Source: Augochlora pura (Eukaryota; Arthropoda; Insecta; Hymenoptera; Halictidae). Taken from it: 64,000 nt of DNA. The notes beneath the pieces are model-generated. The model had not been told where the DNA came from. It made no database searches and saw only the letters and a program-made list of their open reading frames with translations. Below, piece after piece: positions 11,701 to 26,800 of the stretch. How positions within the stretch are numbered: position 1 is the first letter of the stretch; each line of letters begins with the position of its first letter. A program made the translations under genes and the position numbers. The DNA lies in NCBI RefSeq assembly GCF_028453695.1, contig NC_135776.1:6084663-6148662 (forward strand), read 5' to 3'.

Positions 11701-14639
11701 TTGGGAGCCACTGACTTATGGTGTGGCTCATAACGATCAAGAATGCAGTAGGACGACAAGGTTGATCGTAGGCAACTGATGTGCAACTTCCGTTTCGATG
11801 ACATTTCCTCTGACTTTCCATCTAAGACGTCGTTTTAAAACCTTTTGCAATTAGACGCCGAACAAACGAATCATCATCGATTGCATAAACATTGCCTCTT
11901 GTATAAAATCGTGCCACTATGCCTCGTTCGTGGTCTATTCTATTCTATTTTTACTTTGCTTTGTTATTTCCTATTTTATTTTTAACTTCTTTTTCTATCT
12001 TTTATTTTACTTTTATTATTTCGGTATGCCCTATACACTAAATAAAACAACATTACAATCTAGACAATGCGTTTATATCCATCAATTAAATTAAATTATA
12101 CGACACTAAATAGAATAAAATAAAATGAAATAAAACTGAATTAAACGAAATAAAATAAAACGAAGTAAAATCAGCTTAAATTAAATTTATTGCAAATTAA
12201 ATTGTAAATTAAGTTGCAACGACTAAATAAATAAATAACTAGTAACAGCGGGATGAGTATTCGACGTGGAGCAACGCGAGGGCCGTTCCTTAGATCGCGA
12301 GGAGAAACGAAGATGAGTAAAAACAACGGCCGAGCCGTAACTTAAAGAACTCGAGGAACACTCGACCCTGAATGAGATCAACGATCGAGTTCAGTGTCAG
12401 ATCGCTGGAAAAAGAAAACGGGGTGCGCGCCTGGGAGGAGAGACGGATACCGTCTAACCCGTCACGCGCGCCTGGAAATGAGAGTAGTTGCTTAGCTTGC
12501 GCCGCAGAAACAAGGATTTCCTGATCCAGGCCAAGCCTTGCACTTTTCTGCACCCGACACGGTCACTCGCGAATCCCATAGCCGATCGATTCGAACGCTT
12601 TTCAAGTATTTCATTTCGAAAACAATCGACCTTTTCTTTTATTCCAGTTTCTATCACATGAGCAGTTAATATATAAATTAATCTCTGAAATCCGCAGTTA
12701 ACTATTATAATTAAAATATATTGGAACGATGCAGATATTTATCTCGTTCTTAAATCATTTCGATAATTCGAAGATCATGCAACAGTATTTTCGAATTCTT
12801 CAAACCTTTCCCCACTGTTTTCTACAAGATTTACTGATTTCTCTCGCAATCGCAGAAAATCCGCGATCCGCCGACGCTTTCCTTCGTCTGAACGGTCGCT
12901 TAGCCGCAACGTACCAAACGGACAGCAAAAATATAAATGTTAACGTGTCGCTGGATGTAAAACGCACTGTCCCGCCGTTTCCATCTGCACACAATGCGAT
13001 CGTTCGAAGCGGAGCCCGACGTCAAACATAAACACCGTCGTAAACTAAAACGAAACCGGCCGCTCTCTGTGTGCTCGCAACGCATTCCCGATGGAACAGA
13101 TAATCCGAAATTAGCATCCCGGACAGTGCGCGTTGCATAATTCCACGAGAATCTTCGCGTGCGATTTCTGCATAAATACCGTCCAATCGATCCAATTAAA
13201 GAAACCGATCGTTCCGACGCTGTTTTTCGTACTGTTTGCGATCCGCGAGTATCGTGCCAATTTTTTTTGCGTAATTGCATCCTTTGGACTTCGATCTTCT
13301 GCGAATTATAGTCATTTGTCGATCAATCCTTCGCAGGATGATAATATAAGTATCGCGCACTCATTTATTCGCATAGTGTCACCCAATTTATTAAGACGAG
13401 TTAGGGTCGGAGATTTTTCAAGTGGGCCAGAAAGAATGTTGCAGCGATCGCGAGCAATTATGTAAATTCGTCGGGCAGCGTTCGTTAGGCATCATTGTTT
13501 CCTAACTGCTCACGATGACGGAAGAATCATCGTACTTTCACCGCGGCTCGGCAGACTTTGCCGGATACGTCGCGGAGCCAATAATAAATTGCGACACGCC
13601 TCATTCATGCTGCATCGACGAAAAAAAGCATCGTAGACAATATAAATGGTCAGTGATCCGGCACGCGAGCCCCCCGAACAAAACGGATGAGCGCCGCTGC
13701 GAAACCTCGGAAGTCATGATTTATATCGGGTGTATTTTTACAGTGCATTCCGTTCTTCTATATACCGTAACTCTTTCGCGGCGCGGAGAAGCATTAGAAA
13801 ATCGTTCTACTGCGCCGAGTAGAAAGCACCGGCGATTTTTTTCCAATTTTTAACCTCGGCGGAACACGATCGTTGACCAGAGCTCGGCGGAATTCGTTAT
13901 TCGCGAGACTAATATCTGGATTAAATATCTGATCGAACACTTTGTCTGGATAACAATTTGCCCGAGTAAGATTTCGTTATTTTTAAGTAGAGCACGATTT
14001 TATGCATTCGCGATAGAAAGAAAAAGGATTGTCAAGTAACTGTTATTATATCCGGTTCTCGATCGATGGGGTTCATAACGGTGAAGGAAGCGACACCGTC
14101 TGTCGAGAGATCGGCATGAATCATCGCTCGCCGGCAACATGGTGGGATCCGTTTCCTCAACTGGGACGGATTATGCTTTCAGGTGAATTACGACACGGTT
14201 TAAATGCCGCAACCAGGTGACCGTGCTGAGAAAAGTCAAACGTTGCGCGATCACTGAAATCCGGTTGGTCATTTCGTTGCCGCTTTTTCCCAGGGAGTTC
14301 AAGAAACCTCAAAACACTTCATAGACCCTCGCCGTTTCGTCACACGTTCCACCAACAATCGTACTTTTACATCTTCTGTTCGGGTTTTAGGTTGCTCTTT
14401 GGCTCAATACGGAACACGTGCATCATGCCGGTACTATTTCCGTGAGATTATGTTACTGTCACGTTACTAAAATGACTCGGAAAAGAAATCGTTTTTCATT
14501 CACTAGCCGAAGGATTTTTAAATAGCAAAATCATTAGTTCATTAATTATTTTAATATCCTGGCTAACGTTAATTTTGTGGAACATAAATCAGATAAGATG
14601 TCTTTCCCCTGTTAACAATTGTAAGAAGTTACAATGAAT
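8742..14639. other. Probable intron with a GC-rich patch and a T/A-rich inverted pair
   Basis: No supported exon. A GC-rich patch at about 10000-10440 is open in several frames on both strands (the longest about 170 codons), but none has good splice signals or a recognisable motif; such patches are common in hymenopteran introns. A T-rich tract at 11938-12022 and an A-rich tract at 12108-12180 are roughly complementary. A second mixed patch lies at about 12.3-12.6 kb, and overlapping short frames at 13.1-13.85 kb look random. Confidence 0.4.
11938..12180. repeat. Imperfect T-rich/A-rich inverted pair
   Basis: CTATT/TTTTA-type simple sequence at 11938-12022 is followed about 90 bases later by AATAAAATAAAAYGAAA-type sequence at 12108-12180. 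The two tracts are approximately complementary and could fold, although low complexity alone would also produce this. Confidence 0.35.
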
Positions 14640-15372
14640 AAAAATGTATAATGAGCAAGAAAATCAACGTAATTGATCACTCAGTACTCATAAAATTAAC
14701 TGCACAATGTATAATGACTAAAATTGCAAAGCTACCGTCTAAATTAATATAACTGGTTATTCTGGACTGACAAAAATAATTACACTGTCCATAATGGTTA
14801 AAAGTGCGTAATAACCAACAGGATCATTACAACCGGTCATTCTAGATTGACAAAACAAACTACACGATCCGTAATGAGTAAAAAATGCGTAACAACCGAC
14901 CAAATCGTTGGAACCGATCGTTCTGGTCCAACAAAACTAATTACACAATTATTAATACATAAAAGCGTATTACAAACAAGAAAATTGATACACCTGGTTA
15001 TTCTCTGCTCACGAAACCAATTACAATGTCTGTAAAGACGAAAAATACATGACAACCAAGAAAATGATTACGACTGGTCATTCTTGATTAACATAAAACT
15101 AATAACACTGTCTTTAACGACTAAAAATGCGTAACAACCGAGAAAATGATTACAGCTGGCTGTTCTAGATTGACAAAACTAATTACGAAACCTATAATGA
15201 GCAGAATTGATGACTATGGAAAAGTGCGTAACAGCCGACAAGATGGATAGAACTGGTTAATGTGGACAGACAAAAATAATTCCACATAAATACGCGCAAA
15301 AATAATTAGACCTGTAACGATTGAAAATGCGACGGGCAATAAAATAGATGCAACCGGTCATACGTGCGCCGA
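14640..15372. repeat. Minisatellite with an 80-bp unit, about 9 copies
   Basis: A diverged unit recurs with landmark ACTGGTYATTCT-like blocks at about 14671, 14751, 14832, 14912, 14992, 15072, 15153, 15251 and 15352. Spacings are 80, 80-81, 80, 80, 81, then 98 and 101. A second landmark, AAAATGCGTAACAACCGA-like, recurs in step with it. The last two intervals carry insertions. Copies differ at many positions, so the array is old. The units contain frequent stops and are not coding. Confidence 0.85.
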
Positions 15373-17719
15373 CAAATCGTCGTAAATTCGCGACATGCCC
15401 GTCCACGAACGGGTCGGTATAAATGCGATCCGGCACACCGTCGTCTTAGCAGGCTGCAAAAGCCGGTCGCGTTCGGATGCAGCTGGACCGATGCAATTGG
15501 TTCCATGTCCGCGGCTTCCGCCAGGTAAACGATACGCTGATTCGCACCCGGGAAAGACGGTGCTCGCTCGGATCCGCCCGCGGCACGAGCTGCGCGCAGG
15601 AGATGGCCTCGTGGGTCCCAAGGACACCGGTTAATGCATCAAGGTTCTCGTCCGGTACGAATGTGTACCTGTTGTGTCGCGTCCCGGTCTCTCGGCGAAC
15701 GGTGCCAGACACGCAAACACGTACGATCCATCGCGGGTCGTTCGTTCCGATCCAGCTAGCTCCCTTTCGAGTCGAACGGCGGCCGGACTCCCAGCCCTTT
15801 ACGGGCCCGAAGTGACCAACAAGGAGCGGCACCCAGACGCGACACTCGCTCTTTTATGAGATTTTCCACGGTGGCGGAGCTCGTAATACTGAATCTAATG
15901 ATACCCGGTTTTTGGTGCACGCATTTCGTTTAAAACTAATTGATGCTTTAATGAACATTTATAACTGTAATTAAAATTTCATAAGTGGGTATTTATTTTT
16001 TCAACAGTTTCAATCGGTTGAAAATAATGCAACATTTCTCTCATCAATTTTTGTGATAAATACATAAAATTCGTCGTCTAATTATTATCATTTCTTCTAT
16101 ATTTAGGCTTCGGTTGATAAATCAATATTACACGCGAGTCACATAATTTTCTCGTGTCAAGCAGCTTGCACACCTCGAGCAATATTTCTATCGAATTTCT
16201 CCATAATTGAGAAATTGTAGGCGGCACACGAGTGTCACGATTATACTATAGATCATTACACGAAATAGAAAGGGAATACTTGCCATTGATTTTTGCCACG
16301 ACGGCGTAAAATCTGTGTAGTCTGGGCAATAACACACCCTGTATTTCTATTAATCGATGCAGCTCGCGGCGTGTCTCCTCCTGTCAATATCGTTGCGAGA
16401 TTCCCATTCAGCTGCCAAGAAGTATCATTAACCGGATAAGATTTGAATGCCCGCAGAGGAAACGTTCCTACGCGCGCGACCATAGTCCTCTGTGCCTACA
16501 CGCGCCACGACGTCAAGTTCACGGCCCTTCGAAGGAAATTATCAGTCAGACCATCTACAGTCGACAACATGTGGGTGCCAGCATGACGAATCAAGAGAGA
16601 AAGGCCGAGTTAAAGTTCATGCAAGGATTGCCGCGATGAACTTGTTTCGAAGCAGCCTCTCTCGACCACACGCCTACAATACCATCGCCTAAATGGGCCA
16701 CCGTCTTAAATAGTCCACCCTCGTTATTCAACTCTGCATATAGCAACATGAACATTCGACACAGGCGAGAGCAAATTGTATAGGGTATGGAAACCTTTGT
16801 ACGCGATATTAATAAAATGGTTAACGTAACGATTTACCGAGTGGAGTCTGGACTACTAATTAAAGAATGTGATTTGCTCTCAGAGAGTTGTTACGATTTT
16901 CACACTGTATTTTTATATATAAAATACGTAGAACGAATCAGCGAGTTAGCGGACTACTTGATCGAACCACCAACGTTCGCGATTGACCATTAATTTCAGA
17001 CATAAAAAAGGAACCGAACAGAACACGAAGTCGTCAGAGAAATGTTAAGGTCGATGGGACATTGACGCCGAAACGATCATCCTTTTGTATTCCTTTCGTG
17101 AGGAACGATAATTACCCGGTCTCAGCTTGCATTCGAAATGATCTCATTATCTCGGAACGAATCTCCTTGAAAGGGTTCACAGCGTTACTAATAAATGCGC
17201 ATACGATCGTGCGCGGGTTTTTCGCGTTAAGCAAACACGGTGAATCGTCGTCGTTCGCTTTGTCCGCGATCAGATTGATCGACTCCGACGAGTGATTCAC
17301 GAGCATTAGTATCCCGGCGTTGCCGGTATGCAGTAGAAAATGATTACGATAAGAGGATTCTAATTAGGGGACGCGCCGAGAGTGTCCCCCATATGCGGGT
17401 CAAGGAGTCTGTGACTCACGACCTAAGAAACTGATACCGCCAGGAGGACCTGCGAAAATTTCACTAAACTTTCCCATGCCAGTGATTCCCATGGGCTTAT
17501 CAGCGCCGTCCCATAAATCGTTTACACTCACGCGTGTTTTATGAACTCCGCCATGCCGGGGAGCTGGTGTCAGTGGGAGACAAATTTCTCAGCCGTGGAT
17601 ACCGCGATCTCGGCGAAATCCTCGCAAATAACTATGCACGCTCGAGCAACTGTTCCAGCGTTAGCATGAATTAAATTTAGTTATTCAATTATTTTTGGTT
17701 GCTACATTATCTGCGAACA
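15373..17719. other. Probable intron; GC-rich patch at 15.36-15.86 kb
   Basis: The patch abutting the 80-bp array is CpG-rich and open in at least four overlapping frames on both strands. One minus-strand frame (about 15446-15832) reads rather like protein, but no clear splice pair or family motif supports it. The rest, to 17.7 kb, is AT-rich with short random frames. Confidence 0.35.
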
Positions 17720-17846
17720 AATTAATTTCATTTGAAAAGAGATGAATTTAATTTGCGAGAGGATGAATTTGATTTGAAAAAAGATGAATTTAACTCGCGG
17801 AGGGCTTCGTTTAATTTACAAAAATATAGATTTAGCTTGCTAAAAA
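17720..17846. repeat. Minisatellite with a 21-bp unit, about 6 copies
   Basis: Units start at 17720, 17741, 17762, 17783 and 17804, with a slightly longer last copy. Two units begin GATGAATTTAA and one GATGAATTTGA. The spacing is exactly 21 through five units while the sequence has diverged. Confidence 0.7.
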
Positions 17847-20800
17847 GGATGGATACGATACACAGAAGGAATAATTATATTTGCATAAATCATTGCACAT
17901 CGTATCAATGAACGAATGCTGCGAATTCACACAGATTCTGGTTTCGTTCGATCCAGATCTGCGATACGTAAGTTAGTGTGCCGCGGGCCTTTAATTAGGC
18001 GGTCGCATTAGTCACACCCACGCGCCACGCCGAGTCTCGGCCGCTGTCCGCGTCCGATAATCGGGGATCTTTCGTTTTCCAATTACCCAACGACACTCGG
18101 TATAATAAGCTTAAGCAGATCGAGACAAACACCGTCCATTAAGTTATTTTCGCCCCGAAGCTCTTGACCTTCGACATTCAATGGAATGCTCCCGCCGGGG
18201 TAGGACGATGATCCTGAAACGCGCGGAGACCTTGACCCGAGCCGGTCGACTTCGCACGGGGTCCGTTTCCGTCGCGCCTCCGATAAAACTAAGGAAGACG
18301 AATCTTCGCGACAGTGCCGATCGCCGATCGAAAGTCGCGGAGACGCGTCGGAGCGTGAGCCCGTGGGGCATGATCGCTGCGGGACTTCCCACGCGGATTG
18401 CAGAGGACAACGGGGAAGAAATCGTGCTGCAACGTTGTCGGGCATATTGCAAAGATTTTTTTTCTATAAGGATATTTTGAAACAAACGGCGAATAAACGT
18501 CGATGAACTTTGTAAAATTATCTAAATTGATAAAGAAAGATTTCGAGACAGATTAAAGTTTTGTCCCGCATTTTTTATTTTTCGTAATTTTAAGAAATTG
18601 TTTTATAAATACTGTACGCTAATTTGAAGACATCTGAAAATATTTATCGAATTCTATTAAGCAGTATTCTCAGATCGCATAAATAAAATCAAGCCTACGG
18701 GAACTTACAAGTAGCTGGTCGGCTCCAAAACGGTACAAGCTACAGCCTGCAATCAATCATCCCCGTTCACTTTCTTCCGATTACATCAGCCCGGGCACAA
18801 GAAGATAGCGTGCATCGATTTCTATCGAAAGTATAGAAAACTCGGATTTTACTGACCCGAAAGTGCCCGGATTCTCCGATATTTCTTTGAATATCATCTT
18901 ACCTGTCGGAAACTCGACTCGGCACGAATAGAAAGTCTGCCGGTCGAAGAAACCGACTGTGCGCGGACGGATCGGATTTACGGGATGCATAGAAAGTGTT
19001 ATTTACGACAAATATATACGATGTCAATATCTAAAACGTTTTCGATCGTAAGAGCGTATAGGAAGTGTGATCGAATCGGCGCGACGTCAAGGTCCGCCGC
19101 AGGGATACACGGTATCGATCGTCATTATTTTCCTTCCGTTCGATTCGCTTTAATCAAATTCGTGTGTCGTTCGATTCGGCGCCGCTGTTCCAGCTATCGC
19201 GATACGAGAATGGCATTGGCAAACGTTTCCATTTGCTGGAACTGCTCCGAGGAGTGGCTACCGAATGCAACCGCAATTTGCAGTCGCAGTGTGAAAAGCT
19301 CTTCGAAAATTACTTTCAACTAATTATTCGTATTGTTAATCTTAAACTGGTGTAATGATTAACTACGAAAATGGCTGAATCACTCGGTGACATAACACAT
19401 GCCAAGTAATCTGAGGAACTAGATTAATGTAGATTATTTAAAGTAATTCGTTTATCATGAATTTTAGAATTATAGGTACTTAAAATTGGATAAAAACTAA
19501 CAATTTAATATTTAGAACGCGAATTCCACGTTGAGCGCAGTTGGTGGGCTAGAACTTCGAGCGTTTGTCTTTTCCAACTTGTATCAAATACGAAATCGTT
19601 ACTCTAATGGCGCGTGCGCTTAATAAATGGTCTTCCTAATTGATGCGGAAGGGGCCGAGAAATATCGACGACAGGAGAAACAGAACCGCGGCACTAACTT
19701 TCCACTTTACTTCGTACGGTCCACTGATCTTACACGGGATCCACGAAAAATCGTTGAAAAGAACGAGACTTCGAAGCGTCTGCTGGAAACTAGAGCGAAA
19801 CAGATCGATTCTGGTTCTCCAGACCAGCAGCGGCTGATAATTCTTGTCAGGGAAAATGAATCGGGACGACCCTGCCTCGCGATTAGCCGATAAACGTAAC
19901 TTTCTCTTAATATCTCTCAATGTAATTTCAATTTAGAGCGATATGCTTCAGGATAGCACAGTTGTCGAGTTTCGAGCGGATTTCAGTTTCGATTAAAACT
20001 CGATGAACACGATTAATCATCCGTTCGCTTCCTCTTTCCACGTTAATCGCGCTTTGATCGGGAGCCAGCAAGGTTTCAAATGAATCGACTCGAGCCTTTG
20101 CTTCAAACTGTCTCATATTTGTTAATTAGCAGATATCGTTCTTAATCATTTTTAATTGACGTTGCGAACTCGATTGACTCCTCTCTCTAAAAAAAAGTGC
20201 CGATAATAATGGTACTTTTGATATTAAAAATGTTTATTTCATAATATTTGCGTTATTACAATCTTTTTTGCAATTCTATTTAAGCGACCTAATTATTTCC
20301 AACTTTCCATCAGAGCGCAGAGTGTGAGAGGTTAAAGAGGTGATTTGATTGATGAATAACAATTTTTATTACAGATCTTTGAATATCGATGATAGGGAGA
20401 GGAAACCTCAGGTTTCTTCCTGCTTTCTCGTGCTGCAATGTCTGAAAAAAGCAGTTTAGAGCAGTGAAAGCAGATCATCGATTTGCTCTTTAGAATGAGT
20501 TCTGGTGGATTATATTTTTCACGGAATTACGCGAGTTCGAATGAGTATCTTTTGATCGACATTCTGTGTGGGTTTAAGCTGCCTTTTTGTAAGGAACGGA
20601 TTTTTTGTGGAAAAGAATATTTATGTGGCAACTTCACATTACTAACACAATACTAATGTTATATGTACTGTTAATATTATACTAATATTACATTTATATA
20701 TTCTATAATATTAAACTAATACTATGCGTTCTATTAACATTATGATAACATTATATATTACGTATACTGTTAGCATGATGCTATAATATTATACCATCTA

Positions 20801-23800
20801 CACATGTTCCGTGATAAAGGACTCGTTCCGTTTTACATAATAGCGGATCTTCTGCTCCAAAAACGGTATGATAAGAATTACGATACTTTTCCGAGCTCAG
20901 TGGTTTCCTAATCATGCATTCGAATCTGACTACGAGCACTTAACGGATGTAATTTATTCTTCCGAGAGCTATTTTGCGCGATGTAATTGGCAGCCTCCTG
21001 CATAACTTCCTCGTTTTCTTTTATAAACGTGTTTCCGTTGAAGATAATCAACTTTTTCGACACCAAAAAGAAGCCCGACCAGACAAAAACGCTGCTCGTA
21101 CGTTTCCTACCAGGAAAAGAATGGCCAGCATCACACTGTTTTTAAAGCTAGAAGAAGTTCGTTTATAAGGTATCGAATTAGCAGGTGGAACTTTTGTAAA
21201 ATCCTCGAGACACGCAATCTGTTAACAATGGTTTTATTAGTCCAGACAAAATTGCAATAAAAGGAATGGCGAAAGTCGAGATTTAAGTGTTAGTTTGATG
21301 CATTGCAACAGATGGAAATTCTAATGGGTAGAAATCTCGTCTGTTACAGTATCCGTTCGTTATTTATTAGTATAGAATAAATAACATTATTATTTATTAT
21401 ACTATAATTAGTAAATGTAATTATTATATGTTTTATTTCATATTGCGTTAAATCATTGTCTGTACTCTGTGATTGGTAACAAATGAAAGATATAATAAAT
21501 TATATTTTTAATATATATTCGACAGATTTACTTTTATCGGAAATTCGCAGCCTCCACATCTGGCCAGCTTGCTATATCCGGTGATCTATAGCGATCGCGA
21601 AGGATCGAGGAGATCCGCGACGAAAAATGAAGATCGAAGGCGAATCAGCAGCCTGCGATCGCGAAACTCGAATCTCGATGATTCGGTGACCCGATTGGCC
21701 AGTCCCCGAGGGTTTACATAATACGCTCGACTGTGTCCTGTTATGGAATCTATCGATCACTGCATCGATATAAGGAGATACGAGGACCAGTTGTCATCTC
21801 GCCTCTGATCCTGTCCCTGTTCTGACCATGGACCCGTTATTTAACCATGAACCCGATTCACAACCCCCTTACATAAGATTAATACGAACTTCGTCGACCG
21901 GCATCATTTCGGGTGCGTCGATCCTCTCTATCGATCCTTCCCGTGGATCCTTTCTTTAGTCCTGCGTCGATCGCACCGTGACATCTGTACTTTGTTGGCA
22001 CCGCCGTCGGCAAAAAAAGTAGTCGAGCAGCAACGTAATATCTTTTTTCAAGCTCGACCGAATGACTTCTTTTTCTAAACGTTAAAGAAATTAATTCCCT
22101 GAGTAACTTTTTCCAATTTTTTTCATTACATGGAACGACAAGAAAAATATAAGTTATTCTCGTTTTTTTAACTTTCTTGTCTGAACGTCGATCGAAAATT
22201 TGAAGAATATGTTTTATAAACACTATTAATCTAGTATTTCAGTAAGGAGTGGTGTCAGAATTTACGTGACAAATAGACGTTTAGAAGTGTCCACGGTTAA
22301 TCGCCTAATCGCGCGTTTTCAGAAGCGAGGCGGCCTCGTCACTTCCACCTTAATGGAGGAAGAGGACGGCCGGTCACGAATCCGCGTCTTCTAATTATCG
22401 AAGAGCACGAAGCTTTCTGGGTGCAGTCGCCAGGACGTAAAAAGCCACACCTAAACGAGCACACGTCGCTGGCCCACAAACGTTCGATCTGTAATTATTA
22501 ATCGCGGTTTGTCTTGCGTTCACCTAATTTATTGCCGGACACCGCGTACCGGAAGCCTGTTCGCCGTCCGTAGGTTTACATTTTACTATGGATCATTTTC
22601 TACCCCCGATGGTACAGGTCACTTAAAGCTTAATTGACCTCGATTATCTAGTAAGAATCTTTCTTTTTGCAACTAGTAAAATCCAAAAATATGGAAAAAA
22701 ATCCATTGTACTGTAATTAATACTTCTTTATGCGTTAATTAATACTTCTTTAATATTTCTAGATTGCTTAAAAATTTTGAAATAATTCCTCAATATTTCT
22801 TAATAATTCCTCAACATTCTTTAATAATTTTTTAACTATTCTTTAACCAGTTAGGCGTTGCAATCTCTACTGTATATGTTAAGAGGGGCATAAACCAGCT
22901 GGTTAAGAATATACACTTTGATAATTTGTATTAACTTACACATTTTACAGAAGAGTCATAGTTAGACAAAACATGAAAATCGGCAATTATACTGTACGAT
23001 GAATAGAAAGCAATTTCAACGTAAACAATTGCACGTATTTCCTTTCGCTCCGGTTCATGCAATCCCGACTGCGAATTTTTATTCTCCTGAAATATCCAAC
23101 GGAGAACAATCACAAAGAGATTGGGCGTTTCCCAAACAACGATCCGCTAATAATCGCTTACGAAAAAGCCGGCGCGACGCATCCGTTACGTAAACGCGGT
23201 GCTGTCATAGCGAAATGAATAGCGCGAGCGGAAATGTTCCTTCCCACGTGCCACGATCGAGACTCTGATTATTTCCCGTTAGCCGTTCCTTCCGCGTGCG
23301 GAATCTAATTTATCGATTAATCGGATACCGTTCTGCTCCGGAAAGGAAGGAAACCATGGAAGTACCACGATAATTAGGTTCGTTCGAATCGCCGTTTCTT
23401 AGGAATTCAACGGCGCAAGCGGCCGGCCGGCCGACGCGGAGAGCGATCGTTTTTTCTTCCGTTTGTCTCTACACTTTTCGCGCTACGCTTTTAATTCGCT
23501 TCCCCGTTAATTAGAGCCGCGATACATGCAACCGGGCCGTTATGGCAATTACCATTTCTTCATTGTGGTCAGTTATTCCTGCTCGCCGCCGATGCGTCGC
23601 CGGAGCACCGACGAGATTCGCGCGTCGTACGCGTTTGGCCTCTTCGCGGCACCGTACGCTCTCATGTTAACAATTATCACAATCTTCAACGAAACGTCTT
23701 ACAAAAATTCACGACGTTAGTCCAAACATGTGTCAATATATATGTCAAATTTTAGATTGATACGATCATCTTTCAGAAATTAATTCCGAAATATTATCCT

Positions 23801-26800
23801 AAAAAATCCGCATTTCAAATATATTTTTGAAAAACTGTAATAATAAATAATTTATTCTTTTATTCTAAAATCGGTAGGATAAGGATGAGTACGATATGGC
23901 GAAAGATCATCGAGAACAGCATGACGGAAAAATGCGTAACAGAAATCGACGAATCGCGCAACCCTCGTAGCGATATCGCTGAAAGAAGGTTAACAATTCC
24001 CGCGGTGATTTTGAATCGTGCTACGGACGTGTCCGGACGGTGTAGATCGGGATTTTTCCGTGAAACGAATTAACTTTGGATCCGTCGGGAACCGCAATCT
24101 CCTGCAATAATGAAGTAAGCCCGCGCGCGGATCCCTATTGCGTCCTCGCATTACGCCGATCAAAAGGTATTCGACCGCCTCCAATTTTATTGTTTCGCGC
24201 GGCGAAAGTGAAATTCTACGCGATGCCTACACGGCCGTACACGACGTCTTCGTTTCAAAATAATCGTATTCCAGATGGCCAATTTCAGCAAGACTAAGTG
24301 GGCGATGCTTGCGAGCCAATCCGCGGTGCTTGACAGAAATTACGTTGATTTGAACACGAATTTCGTTTGTGTTCGCGCTCGGGATCGTCTTGGGACGAGA
24401 CAGTGTGTCCTCCGTCTTTAGGAAACGCAATAAAACGATGTCAAAATTGTGATTATAGCGCGAGCTGAGAGGCCGGCTCGGCTGACAATTATACCTTGAA
24501 AATGGACGACCGGTTGCAGTTTACACTGACTATGAATACGAGCAAATTGAAATGCGCGGCGAATTGCATGTTCAGAATTTTTGAGAGCGATTGCTTTGGA
24601 AATTTTAATGCCTGCTCAAGCTACGATTGATTTATTTGTGGCATTTATAGATTATAAATAGATTGCAAATTTTAAAAGAGTTTGACCGGATGATGAACTG
24701 ATTAAAATTTTTCTTATCTTATAGACTATATTTTATTATCCTTTTCAACTTGATGAAATGAGTAAGAATAAATTAATTCTTGTGGGATACTAACTTCCTG
24801 CAATTAATGCAGGCAATTTCCATTTTTTAACTTACCCGTTTAATTTATATCCTCGGTGTAGCGTTCATTTTTGCATGACCCGTTAGAGAGTTTATAAATA
24901 AAAAGAAAATACGCGTGTAAATAATGTTATTCTCCATTCTCGATCATTTTAGATTATATTGAAGATTAAAACAATAAAACGGCCAGCGAATAGCTCTGAT
25001 CTCGGCTCGATAGAAAAATATGTAACGAGGAAAGCGCAAATGCGTGCATCAGAAGAAAACCTGGACACAAAAATTCATTTCGCCAAGCAATTAAAACATC
25101 GCGGAATAAAATCGCCAGAAGAAATACGATAATCTAATAGAAACTGTGGATGAAGCCATAAAAGCGGTTGTAACTGTACCTTGAAATGTGACTGAATTAA
25201 GATTATAATTATTAGTCATGGTTATTAAATTGCAATTATAAAATTATAATCATTGTAATAAAATTACATTATTAAATCGAAACTTGGTAATCGACTTGCA
25301 GCCTCGTCGTTTTTTGGAGATACAGAAATTTGGATCTCGCGACGAAGCGGCTACAGAGAAATAGCGGAGGTGTGTTCCTGAAAATGCAGAAAGCCGATGG
25401 GATTCGAAAGGAACAGCGGCAAAGTCGGTTTCCATATTTTTACATAATTCAGAAGTTACGCTCGTATCAGCATTTTCTAATTCCTTCGCGAATTCCACGG
25501 CGATAGTTTCTCAATGAACATGGATACAATCTTCGTGGCGCGACCATGAGAAAGTAACGAACACGTGAAAAGTGAAAGCAATGCGGTTCGATGCCAAGAC
25601 AAAGGATATATGTATCGCGGTAATTAAACATTTGTTGCGACTGCGCGCGTCATATCTGCGCCGCGTTTTGAACAAACGAAAATTAATAAAGCCGTGGGAA
25701 CAGCCTCGTTTTACCAGAAAACATTGACATGTGGGTCACCGGTTCTTAATTGGCGTTCGCAAAACAATTTTAATTAACTAGACGAATCTTGTTCGTATAG
25801 TAGGCATTCTAGAAGATCATCGGGAATTTAATGTATATATAATGTACATTTAATTTATATAAATATACACCGAATAGCATTACTATTAACCGCGAAATTA
25901 ATGTTTTTGGAATTAGAAGTTTCGAGCGCGATGCTACTTTCTTTCGCTGAATAAAAGATCGAATTGCGAGCAACGCAAGTCGAGGGATAAAAACATAGTT
26001 CGATTCGAACAGTGTGTTGCGAAACTCAGTCTGTGGATTTTTGTACGAAATAAAAATTGCGCAGTTTCTTTGCAATAAATTGAAGCAATTGAAGTGTTAA
26101 TTCTTTATATTTTTAAATAATAATTACTAGCTACCAAATGACTTGATAATTACAACTTTTGTTCATAAAATTCTGCGTTCACAATTTTTTAGATATTCGA
26201 TAGAACTAGATTGCCTCATTCAGTACATAGTCGGAGTAAATTATTGATCTTCAAGAAGAAGCATAAATTACACGAGACCCGATCATTAGGATTTTATGCA
26301 GTTTGCATAAAGAAACCACGCCACGATAATTCCAGCCTAATCACCGACTTAACAGGTTACTTTAGCCGCTGCTACGGCAGAGCACGCCCCTAATTCGACG
26401 ACGAGTTGTCGCTATCATTTCGGAATCGAGCGAACAGGGTCTGGAAAATTATAGACCCGGTCGGGCGCGATATTTGTACCGTTAATGAAAATCGCGGGGA
26501 GGAACTCTTGTCGCCCCCATTTTCGCAGCGTTTAATCGGCACCGTTCGATTCAAGTCGGATGGATCCAGACGATCGATAAACATCGACGGGCTCCCGGAG
26601 CAATAGCGATCTATCGATCACGGGTGCAATACGATCGCGACGTGCAAGTTGCTTCGACGGAGGAGCTCCGATCGGCCTCGAATAAGAGTAAATCATAACC
26701 GGTGTTTGTTATCACGATCGTGCGCGAGTAGTATGTAGAAAGAGACCAACGAGATTGCAGGATGCAGTTGATTGCCAATTCGCGTCCTATTGCTGCATTA

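Noticed and set aside
15306..15859. Several overlapping frames, one minus-strand frame fairly protein-like
   Set aside because: Four or more frames are open at once over a CpG-rich patch and no acceptor-donor pair brackets any of them.
18083..18485. Three overlapping frames of 99-120 codons
   Set aside because: Same GC-rich artefact, with competing frames on both strands and no recognisable domain.
18781..18990. Minus-strand ATG frame ending at a good donor near 18898
   Set aside because: Poor start context, no AG acceptor between the preceding stop and the ATG, and nothing linking it to other exons.
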